Below are positions 17,695 through 25,396 of a stretch of DNA of 64,000 nt, piece after piece. A program made the position numbers and the translations under genes. The DNA lies in the NCBI RefSeq assembly GCF_023016155.1, contig NZ_JALKBG010000003.1, forward strand, positions 186,001 to 250,000. The letters are read 5' to 3'. The notes below the pieces were generated by a model. The model saw only the letters and a program-made list of their open reading frames with translations, made no database searches and was not told where the DNA came from. Source of the DNA: Aliiroseovarius sp. F20344 (GTDB taxonomy: Bacteria; Pseudomonadota; Alphaproteobacteria; Rhodobacterales; Rhodobacteraceae). Every line of letters starts with the position of its first letter. Position 1 is the first letter of the stretch.

Positions 17695-18844
17695 GGGTCA
17701 GCTCCACTTGGACCACATTCGTGTGGCCGACGGCGAACGAGGCTGCGCAAATCTCGAGGTAATATTGCCAATTGCGGAAGAAGCTTTCGCTGTATCCCAT
17801 TTCAGAAATCCGGCGTTTTTGCGCAGACAGGCGTTCGGCCCAGATCCGGCAGGTTTGTGCGTAGTCCTGTCCAAAAGCAAAGTTGTCTCGCACCGCAAGT
17901 CCGGCATCATTGGCTTGTTTCGCAATCACGCTGTCGGAAAGCAGCATGCCGCCGGGAAAGACATATTGGCGGATATAATCGGACGAGGTTTTGTAGGTCT
18001 CAAAGAAGCTGTCTTTGACGGTGATCGCCTGCAACATCACGCGCCCACCTTCGGCAAGGCTGCGTTTCAGGGTCGAGAAGTAGCTGGGCCAATACCGCGT
18101 GCCCACAGCCTCGATCATCTCGATCGAGACGATGTTGTCGTATTTTCCGTCAATGTCGCGATAGTCGCGCAATTGAATATCGGCGCGCCCATCAAGGCGG
18201 CATTCGGCATAGCTGTGCTGATTGCGCGAGATGGTCACGCCCGTGACATCCCGGCCTTCTTGGCTGGCATGCTCTGCGAAGCCACCCCAACCGCAGCCGA
18301 TTTCCAACACCCGCTCGCCGTCGCCCAACCGCGACAAGGCACGGTCGTTCTTGCGGGTCTGCGCGCGCGCAAGATCGTTGTCGCCATCGTCGAACAGGCC
18401 GGATGAATAGGTCATGCCATCATCAAGCCAAAGCGCATAAAACTCGTTGCCAACATCGTAATGGGACCGGATGTTCTTACGAGATCCGCGACGTGAATTG
18501 GCGCGCATCACCGTATCAACCAGCCTGAACTTGGCCTTGTGAAACGGGCTAGCCTGATCATAGGCGCCAAGGTGGTCGCGGTTGTTCATCGCAAGAGCCA
18601 TCAGTCCTTCGACAGAGGGCGTGTCCCACATTCCCTGCACATAGGTTTCACCCAGACCAACCTGTCCATGCGCGGCCATGGCCGATACGGCGGACCAGTC
18701 GCGAATGACCATTTCGGCCTCGGGTCCGGACGTCCCGAAATGATAGCGTTCGCCCTCGGGCGTGCGCAGAGTCAGTTGCCCCTCACGCAGTCGCTCGCAT
18801 GTCGACAGAAAGTTCGACTTCAGGGCTTTGTTCGTGAAACGCAT
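17687..18844 (-). CDS. Cyclopropane-fatty-acid-synthase-like SAM methyltransferase
   Basis: This 385-residue enzyme of the CFA/mycolic acid methyltransferase family acts on unsaturated acyl chains of phospholipids. It has the SAM site VLEIGCGWGGFAEHA, the preceding HYDVGNEFY/DDGMTYSSG segment and the SIEMIEAVG motif. The ATG at 18844 has AAGGA upstream. A longer frame to 18949 lies inside the FAD gene. Start and upstream gene overlap by 62 bp. Products could be a cyclopropane or a methylated unsaturated acid; in Rhodobacter a related protein starts furan fatty acid synthesis. Confidence 0.9.
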   Translation of the reverse strand: MRFTNKALKSNFLSTCERLREGQLTLRTPEGERYHFGTSGPEAEMVIRDWSAVSAMAAHGQVGLGETYVQGMWDTPSVEGLMALAMNNRDHLGAYDQASPFHKAKFRLVDTVMRANSRRGSRKNIRSHYDVGNEFYALWLDDGMTYSSGLFDDGDNDLARAQTRKNDRALSRLGDGERVLEIGCGWGGFAEHASQEGRDVTGVTISRNQHSYAECRLDGRADIQLRDYRDIDGKYDNIVSIEMIEAVGTRYWPSYFSTLKRSLAEGGRVMLQAITVKDSFFETYKTSSDYIRQYVFPGGMLLSDSVIAKQANDAGLAVRDNFAFGQDYAQTCRIWAERLSAQKRRISEMGYSESFFRNWQYYLEICAASFAVGHTNVVQVELTHA

Positions 18845-20126
18845 GATCCATTCCTTTAAATTGGTGACTTTTGGTAAGCGCGCGGACGATACGCATTGCG
18901 CTGGCGATGCCATCTTCGTGGAACCCATGCCGGTTCCAAGCGCCGGCAAACCACGTGTGGTTCTGGCCCTGCATCTGACGAATATCTTGCTGAGCCTTCA
19001 GGGCAGCCTTGTCGAACACGGGGTGCTGGAACTCGACCTCGTCATAGATCGCATCCTGCGGGATAGGTTTAGAGGGGTTTAAAGTGACGAACAGCGGATC
19101 GTTTTCAGGGATGGCCTGAAGCTTGTTCATCCAATAGGTGACTCCGATATCGCCCTCTTGTGACCGATAGGACCAGCTTGACCAGCAGGCTTTGCGCTTT
19201 GGCATCTGCCCAGTATCGCAATGAAGCACCGCTGTGTTGGGCTGATAGCGGATGCTTCCAAGGGCAGCGGCCTCAACTTCGGTGGCGTTTTCGCCCAGGA
19301 TCTTCAATGTCTGATCAGAATGGCACGCAAGGATCAGTTCGTCGAAAGTCGAAAGTTCCGCGTCGCCGGTATGGATGTGAACGCCAAAGTCGTCACGCTG
19401 CACATGCTTAACAGGGGTGCTCGTGCGAATTTCGCAGCCTCGCGCGACCAACGCGGCCTCAAGCCTGCGGACATATTCGATGCTGCCGCCCTTGACGGTC
19501 CACCACTGGTGTTCGCCCGCCCCGGCCAATAGCGCATGGTTGCGGAAGAACTGCACCAGAGATTTCGCAGGGAATTGGTCCACTTCGGCAACAGGCGTTG
19601 ACCAGATCGCGCCACACATTGGCATCAGGTAGTTATTGCGAAACCACTTTCCCAATCCCAGCTCTTCCACCAGTTCGCCAATGGTTTTCTCATCATCCTT
19701 GGCGGCGGCTTCAGCGCGTTTCCCAAACCGAACGATATCGGCAATCATTTTTAGGAACTGGGGGCGCAGCAGGTTGCCCTTTTGGGCCGTGATGGCGCCA
19801 AGTGTGTTCAGTCCATACTCCAGCTGACCATCATTGATGCTGGCGCCAAAGCTCATCTCACTTTTGATCACCGGCACATCAAGGTCGCGGAACAACCGTG
19901 TCAGGAAAGGATAGGTCACGTAGTTGAAAACGATAAAGCCCGTGTCGACCGGTTGATCGCCATTCTTGCCCGCCATCACCGTGCGCGCATGACCGCCCAG
20001 CCTGGGTGCCGCTTCAAACAGAGTGACATCATGAAAAGGCGCAAGGTAATAAGCGGCAGAAAGCCCCGAAATGCCGCCGCCGACGATGGCGATCCTTTTG
20101 CGGGGGCCGTGGGTTTGATCGTACAT
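18783..20126 (-). CDS. FAD-dependent amine-oxidase-like oxidoreductase
   Basis: The protein starts with a dinucleotide-binding site IAIVGGGISGLSAAYYL and a second conserved GGHARTV segment, as in the NAD(P)/FAD amine-oxidase/desaturase family that accompanies CFA synthases. It ends with HTWFAGAWNRHGFHEDGIASA, which closes the FAD site. The ATG at 20126 has GAGGA at a good distance and lies about 24 nt after the predicted transcript start of the RpoE promoter at 20156-20185. I infer a fatty-acyl desaturase or oxidase acting with the methyltransferase, possibly in furan fatty acid synthesis. Confidence 0.88.
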   Translation of the reverse strand: MYDQTHGPRKRIAIVGGGISGLSAAYYLAPFHDVTLFEAAPRLGGHARTVMAGKNGDQPVDTGFIVFNYVTYPFLTRLFRDLDVPVIKSEMSFGASINDGQLEYGLNTLGAITAQKGNLLRPQFLKMIADIVRFGKRAEAAAKDDEKTIGELVEELGLGKWFRNNYLMPMCGAIWSTPVAEVDQFPAKSLVQFFRNHALLAGAGEHQWWTVKGGSIEYVRRLEAALVARGCEIRTSTPVKHVQRDDFGVHIHTGDAELSTFDELILACHSDQTLKILGENATEVEAAALGSIRYQPNTAVLHCDTGQMPKRKACWSSWSYRSQEGDIGVTYWMNKLQAIPENDPLFVTLNPSKPIPQDAIYDEVEFQHPVFDKAALKAQQDIRQMQGQNHTWFAGAWNRHGFHEDGIASAMRIVRALTKSHQFKGMDHAFHEQSPEVELSVDMRATA

Positions 20127-20155
20127 GCTGTCCTCGCCTTTAGAATGGTATGAAG

Positions 20156-20185
20156 CGATTACGTAAGGCCTTGGCATCTGGATCA
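20156..20185 (-). promoter_or_regulatory. RpoE-type promoter for the FAD/CFA operon
   Basis: On the minus strand the site reads TGATCC (20185-20180), 18 bases, TAATCG (20161-20156). The -35 matches that of the rpoE promoter at 23856-23861 exactly and the spacing is the same. Start of transcription is expected near 20149, leaving a leader of about 24 nt before the FAD gene. Confidence 0.72.
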
Positions 20186-20214
20186 TTTTTGTTTGGAATA
20201 ACTTTCACCTAAAG

Positions 20215-20244
20215 TGATCCAAACACCCCTCGCACGCGTAGAGG
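20215..20244 (+). promoter_or_regulatory. RpoE-type promoter for the DUF1365-SDR pair
   Basis: TGATCC (20215-20220), 18 bases, TAGAGG (20239-20244). It is divergent from the promoter at 20156-20185; the two -35 boxes are 29 bp apart. The expected start of transcription (about 20250) falls on the start codons at 20249/20252, so the message would be leaderless or nearly so. Confidence 0.65.
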
Positions 20245-20248
20245 TCAT

Positions 20249-21022
20249 ATGATGCTGGAACATATTCAGGCCCAAACCCACCACGCACGCCGTGGAGCGC
20301 TTAAGAACGCGTTCACCTATGGGGTGGACTACGTGCTGACGGATCTTGGCCCGGTTGCCCCGCGTCTGATCTCTCGCAATCGCTTTAACCTGTGGTCTTT
20401 GTGGGACTACCGCCATGGCGGCACCCGCGACAATGGGCGCGGCGTGGAATGGTTTCGATCCATTCTTAAGGAGCGCGGGCTGAAGACGGAGAACGCTGAA
20501 CTTCTGCTGCTCACCCAGCCCAGTTTCCTTTGGTTCCATTTTAACCCGGTCAGCTTTTGGATTGCGCTGATTGACGGCACCCCGCGCGCTTTTGTAGCCG
20601 AGGTCAACAGCACCTTTGGGCAGCGGCACTGCTATTTCTGCGCGCGAGAGGATTTTGCCCCCATCCAGAAACGCGACACGTTGATTGCAGAGAAGCTCAT
20701 GCATGTCTCACCTTTCCAGAAGATCGCCGGTCACTACGAATTCAATTTCGGCATGACCGACGACAAGATCGACATTCGCATCTCATTCAAGAATGGCGAT
20801 CATGGAGTCTTGGCCACCTTGGCCGGAGACCGCCGCCCTGCAACCAGCGGATCGCTGGCTTGGGCTGCGATCCGTCGCCCATTGGGGGCTGCAAGGGTTC
20901 TGGCGCTGATCCATTGGCAGGCTGCGATCTTATACTTCAAACGTGCACCATTCTTGAAAAAACAAAATCCACCTGAACACCTTGTCAGTGACGGACGAGA
21001 TCTGCGCGGAGCTGAAAAATGA
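20249..21022 (+). CDS. DUF1365 family protein
   Basis: This 257-residue protein of a family that is widely linked to CFA synthase and amine-oxidase-like genes. Family features seen are the N-terminal THHARRG...AFTYGVDYVL, the LLTQPSFLWFHFNPVSFW segment with its NPVSFW signature, EVNSTFGQRHCY, and KLMHVSPFQ. Its biochemical role is not established. Two consecutive ATGs (20249, 20252) are possible starts. The gene diverges from the FAD enzyme and overlaps the SDR gene by 4 nt. Co-regulation by RpoE points to membrane lipid modification under oxidative stress. Confidence 0.9.
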   Translation: MMLEHIQAQTHHARRGALKNAFTYGVDYVLTDLGPVAPRLISRNRFNLWSLWDYRHGGTRDNGRGVEWFRSILKERGLKTENAELLLLTQPSFLWFHFNPVSFWIALIDGTPRAFVAEVNSTFGQRHCYFCAREDFAPIQKRDTLIAEKLMHVSPFQKIAGHYEFNFGMTDDKIDIRISFKNGDHGVLATLAGDRRPATSGSLAWAAIRRPLGAARVLALIHWQAAILYFKRAPFLKKQNPPEHLVSDGRDLRGAEK

Positions 21023-21744
21023 CGCATTTTTCCGGCAAAACCTATTGGCTCATCGGGGCCAGCGAAGGCTTGGGACGGGCTTTGGCAAAACGGCTGGATG
21101 AAGAAGGTGCGCGCGTGATCCTGTCCGCGCGCAATGCTGATCGTCTTGAGCAGTTGCGTGGCGACTTGAATGACGCGCAAGTGGTGCCACTGGACGTGAC
21201 CGACACGGATGCTGTTCGCAATGCCGCCGCCACCATCGGCTTGCTCGATGGTGTGATCTACAACGCGGGCGCTTATGAGCCTATGCGTGCCACCGAATGG
21301 GACAGCGATGCTGCACTTCGGATGAGCGATGTCAATTTCACCGGCGCGCTGCGCGTGTTGGGGGAAGTCGTGCCTGGCTTCGTGCAGAACGGACAGGGAG
21401 ATATCACGCTGGTTGGATCTTTGGCGGGCTATCGCGGATTACCCGCTGCAATCGGCTACGGAGCCAGCAAAGCAGCACTGGTCAGCTTGGCCGAGACCAT
21501 GCGCTTTGACCTTAAGGGAACAGGCGTCACTGTACGTCTGGTGAATCCCGGCTTCATCAAGACCCGCCTGACCGAGAAGAACAGCTTTCGCATGCCGATG
21601 CTGATGACGCCCGAAGCCGCAGCAGAGCGTGTGTTGTCTGCCATGCGAAAGCGCCGGTTTCGCACGGATTTTCCTGCACCGTTTTCTTGGGCGATCCGCT
21701 GCGTGGAATACCTACCAGACATTCTCGTGTATCGCGGGAAGTAA
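21019..21744 (+). CDS. Short-chain dehydrogenase/reductase
   Basis: This 241-residue SDR has a nucleotide site GASEGLGRALAK, an NAG motif (VIYNAGAYEP), a catalytic Ser in GSLAG and the YGASKAALV active site (Tyr and Lys). It overlaps DUF1365 by 4 nt and should be co-transcribed from 20215-20244. SDRs of this group accompany the RpoE-controlled lipid genes in Rhodobacter. The substrate is unknown. Confidence 0.92.
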   Translation: MTHFSGKTYWLIGASEGLGRALAKRLDEEGARVILSARNADRLEQLRGDLNDAQVVPLDVTDTDAVRNAAATIGLLDGVIYNAGAYEPMRATEWDSDAALRMSDVNFTGALRVLGEVVPGFVQNGQGDITLVGSLAGYRGLPAAIGYGASKAALVSLAETMRFDLKGTGVTVRLVNPGFIKTRLTEKNSFRMPMLMTPEAAAERVLSAMRKRRFRTDFPAPFSWAIRCVEYLPDILVYRGK

Positions 21745-21783
21745 GAGCGTCGGCTCTTCAATCGAAGAACCTCAGTCACCTAC

Positions 21784-21821
21784 AAAAAAGGCCGACGCAC
21801 TTCAGAATAGAAGGCGTCGAC
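21784..21821 (-). terminator. Rho-independent terminator after the fasciclin gene
   Basis: On the minus strand GTCGACGC (21821-21814) pairs over all 8 positions (one G-U) with GCGTCGGC (21798-21791), then CTTTTTT follows. It lies 43 nt past the fasciclin stop. Confidence 0.65.
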
Positions 21822-21833
21822 CCTTGGGGGAGT

Positions 21834-21856
21834 GCTTCGGCCTTTGGGGCCGAAGC
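21834..21856. repeat. Perfect 9-bp inverted repeat between SDR and fasciclin
   Basis: GCTTCGGCC (21834-21842), five bases, GGCCGAAGC (21848-21856). It is strong but has no T-run on either side. It may protect 3' ends or assist the terminator next to it. Confidence 0.5.
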
Positions 21857-21863
21857 AGGGGGA

Positions 21864-22379
21864 TTAGTGGCAGGCAGGGCGTTTGCCGGGCAGCAGCACT
21901 TTGTCGATGACATGGATCACGCCGTTGTCGGCTTTGATGTCTGCAATCACCACGTTTGCCATCTCGCCGGTGCCATCGGCGATCTTCACACCGTCTGAAC
22001 CTGCTGTGATGCACAGGCGTTCACTGGCTAGGATTGGTTTGAAGTAGTTTGAGCCTGCGGGGATCATGCCAGCCATCAGTTTGCGATCATCTACGTGGTA
22101 GAGCAGCACATTGGTCAGCTGGCCTTTGTTTTCAGGTTTCAGCAGCGTCTCAACAGTGCCCTCTGGCAGCGCGGCGAAGGCATCATTTACAGGAGCGTAA
22201 ACAGTGAACGGACCCGGACCAGAAAGAGTCTCGGCCAGACCAGCAGCAGTCACAGCGGCAACGAGGGTCGAGAAACGGTCGTCAGCGGCAGCAATCTCGA
22301 CGATGTTATCTGCGTGGGCAGAAACGGCGGAAATGCTGAGTGCGGCAGCAGCGAAGGCGGTTTTGAATTTCGATTTCAT
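21864..22379 (-). CDS. Secreted fasciclin (FAS1) domain protein
   Basis: This 171-residue protein has a signal peptide (AFAAAALSISAVSAHA) and a single FAS1 domain: the H1-like FTVYAPVNDAFAALP, LLYHVDD in the middle and VIADIKADNGVIHVIDKVLLP at the end. The start at 22379 has GGAG upstream; a longer frame to 22454 overlaps the promoter. It lies between chrR and the SDR gene. The promoter at 22438-22467 suggests RpoE control. FAS1 proteins mediate adhesion or bind small ligands. Role in oxidative stress is inferred from context only. Confidence 0.92.
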   Translation of the reverse strand: MKSKFKTAFAAAALSISAVSAHADNIVEIAAADDRFSTLVAAVTAAGLAETLSGPGPFTVYAPVNDAFAALPEGTVETLLKPENKGQLTNVLLYHVDDRKLMAGMIPAGSNYFKPILASERLCITAGSDGVKIADGTGEMANVVIADIKADNGVIHVIDKVLLPGKRPACH

Positions 22380-22437
22380 TGTAAGAACTCCATGTCGGTA
22401 AGCGCGTGTAGCGCGGTTTGATTTCGTGTTCGTACAA

Positions 22438-22467
22438 GGGTTACGAGGCAGCACTTTCGTTGGATGA
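22438..22467 (-). promoter_or_regulatory. RpoE-like promoter for the fasciclin gene
   Basis: On the minus strand TCATCC (22467-22462), 18 bases, TAACCC (22443-22438). The -35 differs by one base from the TGATCC of the other three sites. The predicted start near 22432 gives a leader of about 53 nt. Confidence 0.5.
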
Positions 22468-22505
22468 CTTCCTCACGTATTCGTGATCTAAATTATTGAT
22501 AATAA

Positions 22506-22538
22506 AAAATAAACCACCGAAAATCGGTGGTTTATTTT
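22506..22538. terminator. Strong terminator after chrR
   Basis: A perfect 15-bp inverted repeat (22506-22520 and 22524-22538) with a 3-base loop encloses a GC core (CCACCGA/TCGGTGG) flanked by A-rich and T-rich arms, so it can work in both directions. It lies 22 nt past the chrR stop and separates rpoE-chrR from the fasciclin gene. Confidence 0.85.
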
Positions 22539-22559
22539 GGTGTTACGATGTGGGAAATA

Positions 22560-23195
22560 TCAGATCCGGAACAGCGGTTGTAGTAGCCTCGGCATCAGCG
22601 CACTGAAGCGCAATCGCGCGTCCGTAGCAGCAAGGCAGATACATGCATCACCCGGATCGGCAACCGGCGTGTGTTCCAGCGTTTCGTCGGCAATCTCAAT
22701 ATCGCCCACACCGAAACGGCCGGTTTCGTCACTGAAACTTCCTTGCAGGACAAGCGTCATCTCAAGCCCGTTATGGCTGTGATCCGGAACGGCTTGGCCA
22801 GATGGGATGTACAAAAGCCTGACAGAGCCATGGGCATCAGATGACAGGATGTCCTGCCGAACGCCCATGCCCAATTTCTTCCACTTGGGCGCGCGGCCTT
22901 GCATGGCTTCCATAACCGGGCCGGGATAGATCCCGTTCCGTTCAAAGACAGGTTCCGGCGTAAAGGGATTGTCCAACTGCGCAAGGATGCTGTCCTTAAG
23001 CGACGATGACACCGCCACAGCGTTGGTATCTTCCAATACGGCCCCACCGACAGCCTGATGCGCCTCAAGCGCCACGCGGCACTTCGGACACAGCGACACA
23101 TGGCTGGCCACGGCCACAGCAAACGCATGCGGAAGCGTTCCTGCTGCATAAGCCGCCAACATGGCGTCGGGGACGTGATGGTTTATGGCACTCAT
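22560..23195 (-). CDS. chrR: ChrR anti-sigma factor (zinc anti-sigma domain plus cupin)
   Basis: It binds RpoE and holds it inactive until singlet oxygen or organic peroxide appears. The N-terminal zinc anti-sigma domain keeps its ligands: His6 or His7, His32, Cys36 and Cys39 (SHVSLCPKC). The C-terminal cupin keeps all four metal residues known in Rhodobacter sphaeroides ChrR: His139, His141, Glu145 (DHSHNGLE) and His175. Length (211) and residue positions are nearly the same as in that protein. The start overlaps the rpoE stop by 4 nt. Complete conservation predicts a working singlet oxygen response. Confidence 0.95.
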   Translation of the reverse strand: MSAINHHVPDAMLAAYAAGTLPHAFAVAVASHVSLCPKCRVALEAHQAVGGAVLEDTNAVAVSSSLKDSILAQLDNPFTPEPVFERNGIYPGPVMEAMQGRAPKWKKLGMGVRQDILSSDAHGSVRLLYIPSGQAVPDHSHNGLEMTLVLQGSFSDETGRFGVGDIEIADETLEHTPVADPGDACICLAATDARLRFSALMPRLLQPLFRI

Positions 23196-23752
23196 TGTTT
23201 GAGGTCCTTCAACTCGTGTCTCAAACGTTCCAGCCCCAGCCGGATACGTGACTTAATGGTTCCTAAAGGAAGCCCGGTCTGGGCGCTGATCTCTTGATGT
23301 GTCAGCTCGCCCAAATAGGCCTTCTCGATGATCTCTCGCTGCTCTGGTTTCAGATTGGCGAGGGCTTGTTTCAACTGTCCGGCCTCTTGTTCAAGGCCCA
23401 GTATCTGGCTGGCGTCCGGTTCCATGCCCGGCTCTTCTTTCAGCTCTTCCGGCATCGGCCGGTTTTCTTTCCGCGCAATGTCGATCTGACGATTGCGTGC
23501 GATCTGATAAATCCAGGCCGAGACCTGCGCACGGTGAGGATCGAACATCGATGCTTTGCGCCAGATGGTCAGCATCACGTCCTGAACGATCTCTTCAGCC
23601 TGATGCGCCGACGCCCCAGAACGAATGATGAAGCCCTTCAAACGCGGTGCGAAATGGTCGAACAAAGCAGCAAAGGCTGTGCGATCTCGGTTGTCCCGAA
23701 CGGCCAGCATCCACATGGTCTGTTGCGAATAGTCAGTTTTGCTCTGCGACAC
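23192..23752 (-). CDS. rpoE: RNA polymerase sigma factor RpoE (ECF, singlet-oxygen type)
   Basis: This group IV sigma factor has region 2 (FAALFDHFAPRLKGF, VSAWIYQIARNRQIDIARK) and region 4 (PEQREIIEKAYLGELTHQEISAQTG). The pairing with chrR marks it as the ECF11-like family. I choose GTG at 23752 (186 residues) because it follows AGAGAG and matches the short N-terminus of the family. In-frame ATGs at 23827 and 23776 are possible, but 23827 would lie at or before the expected transcript start of the promoter at 23832-23861. It should direct its own promoter and those at 20156, 20215 and 22438. Confidence 0.93.
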   Translation of the reverse strand: MSQSKTDYSQQTMWMLAVRDNRDRTAFAALFDHFAPRLKGFIIRSGASAHQAEEIVQDVMLTIWRKASMFDPHRAQVSAWIYQIARNRQIDIARKENRPMPEELKEEPGMEPDASQILGLEQEAGQLKQALANLKPEQREIIEKAYLGELTHQEISAQTGLPLGTIKSRIRLGLERLRHELKDLKQ

Positions 23753-23831
23753 AGGCTCTCTTTCTTGGCGAGGCATCACGCGTACGCTTCTTGCGCTGCT
23801 CGGGCTATCTAAGGTCTGTGTCAACATATCT

Positions 23832-23861
23832 TAGTTACGCAGACCTGTGAAATTTGGATCA
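23832..23861 (-). promoter_or_regulatory. Autoregulatory RpoE promoter of rpoE-chrR
   Basis: On the minus strand TGATCC (23861-23856), 18 bases, TAACTA (23837-23832). TGATCC is the -35 described for R. sphaeroides RpoE promoters. Transcription should begin near 23825, about 70 nt before the GTG start chosen for rpoE. The remaining stretch to 24081 carries only a weak A+T-rich stem (AAACAC 23895-23900 with GTGTTT 23911-23916, then T-run) and the DadA-like gene's promoter region. Confidence 0.75.
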
Positions 23862-24081
23862 CAATTTCACGGTAAGCTGCCGCGATTTTCTCGTAAACAC
23901 TTATTTCGGGGTGTTTTTTTGCCATTTATTTCCGCCTGGCAGATGTCCAGAAATTGCACGCGCCAGCCACTCGGACCTGCCTGCGTTAAACTTGACAAAC
24001 ACTTGGCCATGCCCATCGTACCAAGAAAACCATGGCGATCATCCCCGCTACAATCTAATGCACCACTGCCGAGGAGCAATA

Positions 24082-25338
24082 ATGCTGACGAAACCGCAAG
24101 CCGATTTCGATCTGATTGTCGCTGGGGCTGGCATGGTAGGTATGTCCGCCGCGCTTTATGCACAGATGGAAGGGCTGAAGGTCGCAGTTTGCGATCCAAA
24201 TCCACCGGGATCAGGTACAACCTACGGGTCCGCTTGTACCATCGCCACCTATGCCTGCATTCCGGTCAACAGCCCGGCAATCATTAGGTCCTTGCCTCAA
24301 TTGCTACTCAGCAAAGACAGCCCGTTAAGCTTCAACCTTCTACACGGGATAAAGAACCCGCGTTGGATGCTGTCATTTCTGAACAACTGCCGTGCCTCTC
24401 GGGTCCGGCACATCACCGAAGCTTTGGGAGAATTCCTGTCCCACGCAGATGCCGGTCTTGACCCTCTGATATCCGCAGCCAATGCAGAAGATCTGATCGT
24501 GAGCAATGACTGCCTGTACGTATGGTCGTCCCGTGCCGGATACGAAGGCGCGAGTGAAAGCAATGTCATGCGCCGGGAACAGGGTGTGGATTTTGACGAA
24601 CTTTCCCCGGATGAGGTGCGCGCGCTGGAGCCCAACCTGAGACAGCCCATCTATCGTGGACTGAATTTCAAGGGTGCGCGCCACCTTACCAATCCGCAAG
24701 AGCTTGTGACTCGTATGTTGCGCCGGTTCGAGGCATTGGGCGGCACGTATCTTCCAGCGCGGCTTGATCGCTGCCAGCCAGATCCGAACGGCGTTACGGC
24801 GTGGCTCAGCGATGGATCCGAGCTTCGTGGTCGATATTTCATACTAACAGCAGGCGCGCGATCGCGGCAGATACAGGGCACCGGAGCGGAATCTTTGCCG
24901 CTGGGAACAGAGCGCGGCTATCACATCTTGTATCGTAACCGCGCAGAGCTTTTATCCCGTCCCGTCGGCTGGGCCGAAGCCGGGTTTTATGCCACCCCAA
25001 TGGCGCAGGGATTGCGCATTGCAGGAACGGTCGAGATCAATGACATCGACGCCCCCTTCAATCATGGCCGCATCGAGTACCTGACTCGAAAATCGCATGA
25101 GATGTTCGGTGACCTTAGCACCCCCGATGACACGTGGTTGGGGCATCGTCCTACACTGCCGGATGCACTGCCCGTGATAGGGGCCTCCCCATCCTCAGAC
25201 CGAATGATATATGCCTTTGGCCACCAACATATCGGCCTAACGCTTGGTGGGGTAACCGGGAAAATCGTGACGGATCTGGTCCAACAAAGGCCCCCACATT
25301 GTGACATCGACAGTTTTGCGCCGCAGAGGTTCCGGTGA
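24082..25338 (+). CDS. FAD-dependent amino acid oxidase/dehydrogenase (DadA-like)
   Basis: This 418-residue DAO-family flavoprotein has the FAD-binding site LIVAGAGMVGMSAALYA, then GSGTTYGSACTIATYACIPVNSP, where the PVNSP stretch resembles the D-amino acid dehydrogenase group, and a C-terminal FGHQHIGLTLGGVTGK closing the flavin site. ATG at 24082 has GAGGAG upstream; the frame extends back to 23854 without a ribosome site. It precedes the DctB-like kinase on the same strand and may feed on the TRAP transporter's substrate. That link is inferred from position. Confidence 0.88.
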   Translation: MLTKPQADFDLIVAGAGMVGMSAALYAQMEGLKVAVCDPNPPGSGTTYGSACTIATYACIPVNSPAIIRSLPQLLLSKDSPLSFNLLHGIKNPRWMLSFLNNCRASRVRHITEALGEFLSHADAGLDPLISAANAEDLIVSNDCLYVWSSRAGYEGASESNVMRREQGVDFDELSPDEVRALEPNLRQPIYRGLNFKGARHLTNPQELVTRMLRRFEALGGTYLPARLDRCQPDPNGVTAWLSDGSELRGRYFILTAGARSRQIQGTGAESLPLGTERGYHILYRNRAELLSRPVGWAEAGFYATPMAQGLRIAGTVEINDIDAPFNHGRIEYLTRKSHEMFGDLSTPDDTWLGHRPTLPDALPVIGASPSSDRMIYAFGHQHIGLTLGGVTGKIVTDLVQQRPPHCDIDSFAPQRFR

Positions 25339-25396
25339 CACGAACTTAAAGATCCGGCAGGTTGATTTTTCTATTGGTTCCCGTCAAGTCATAGGC

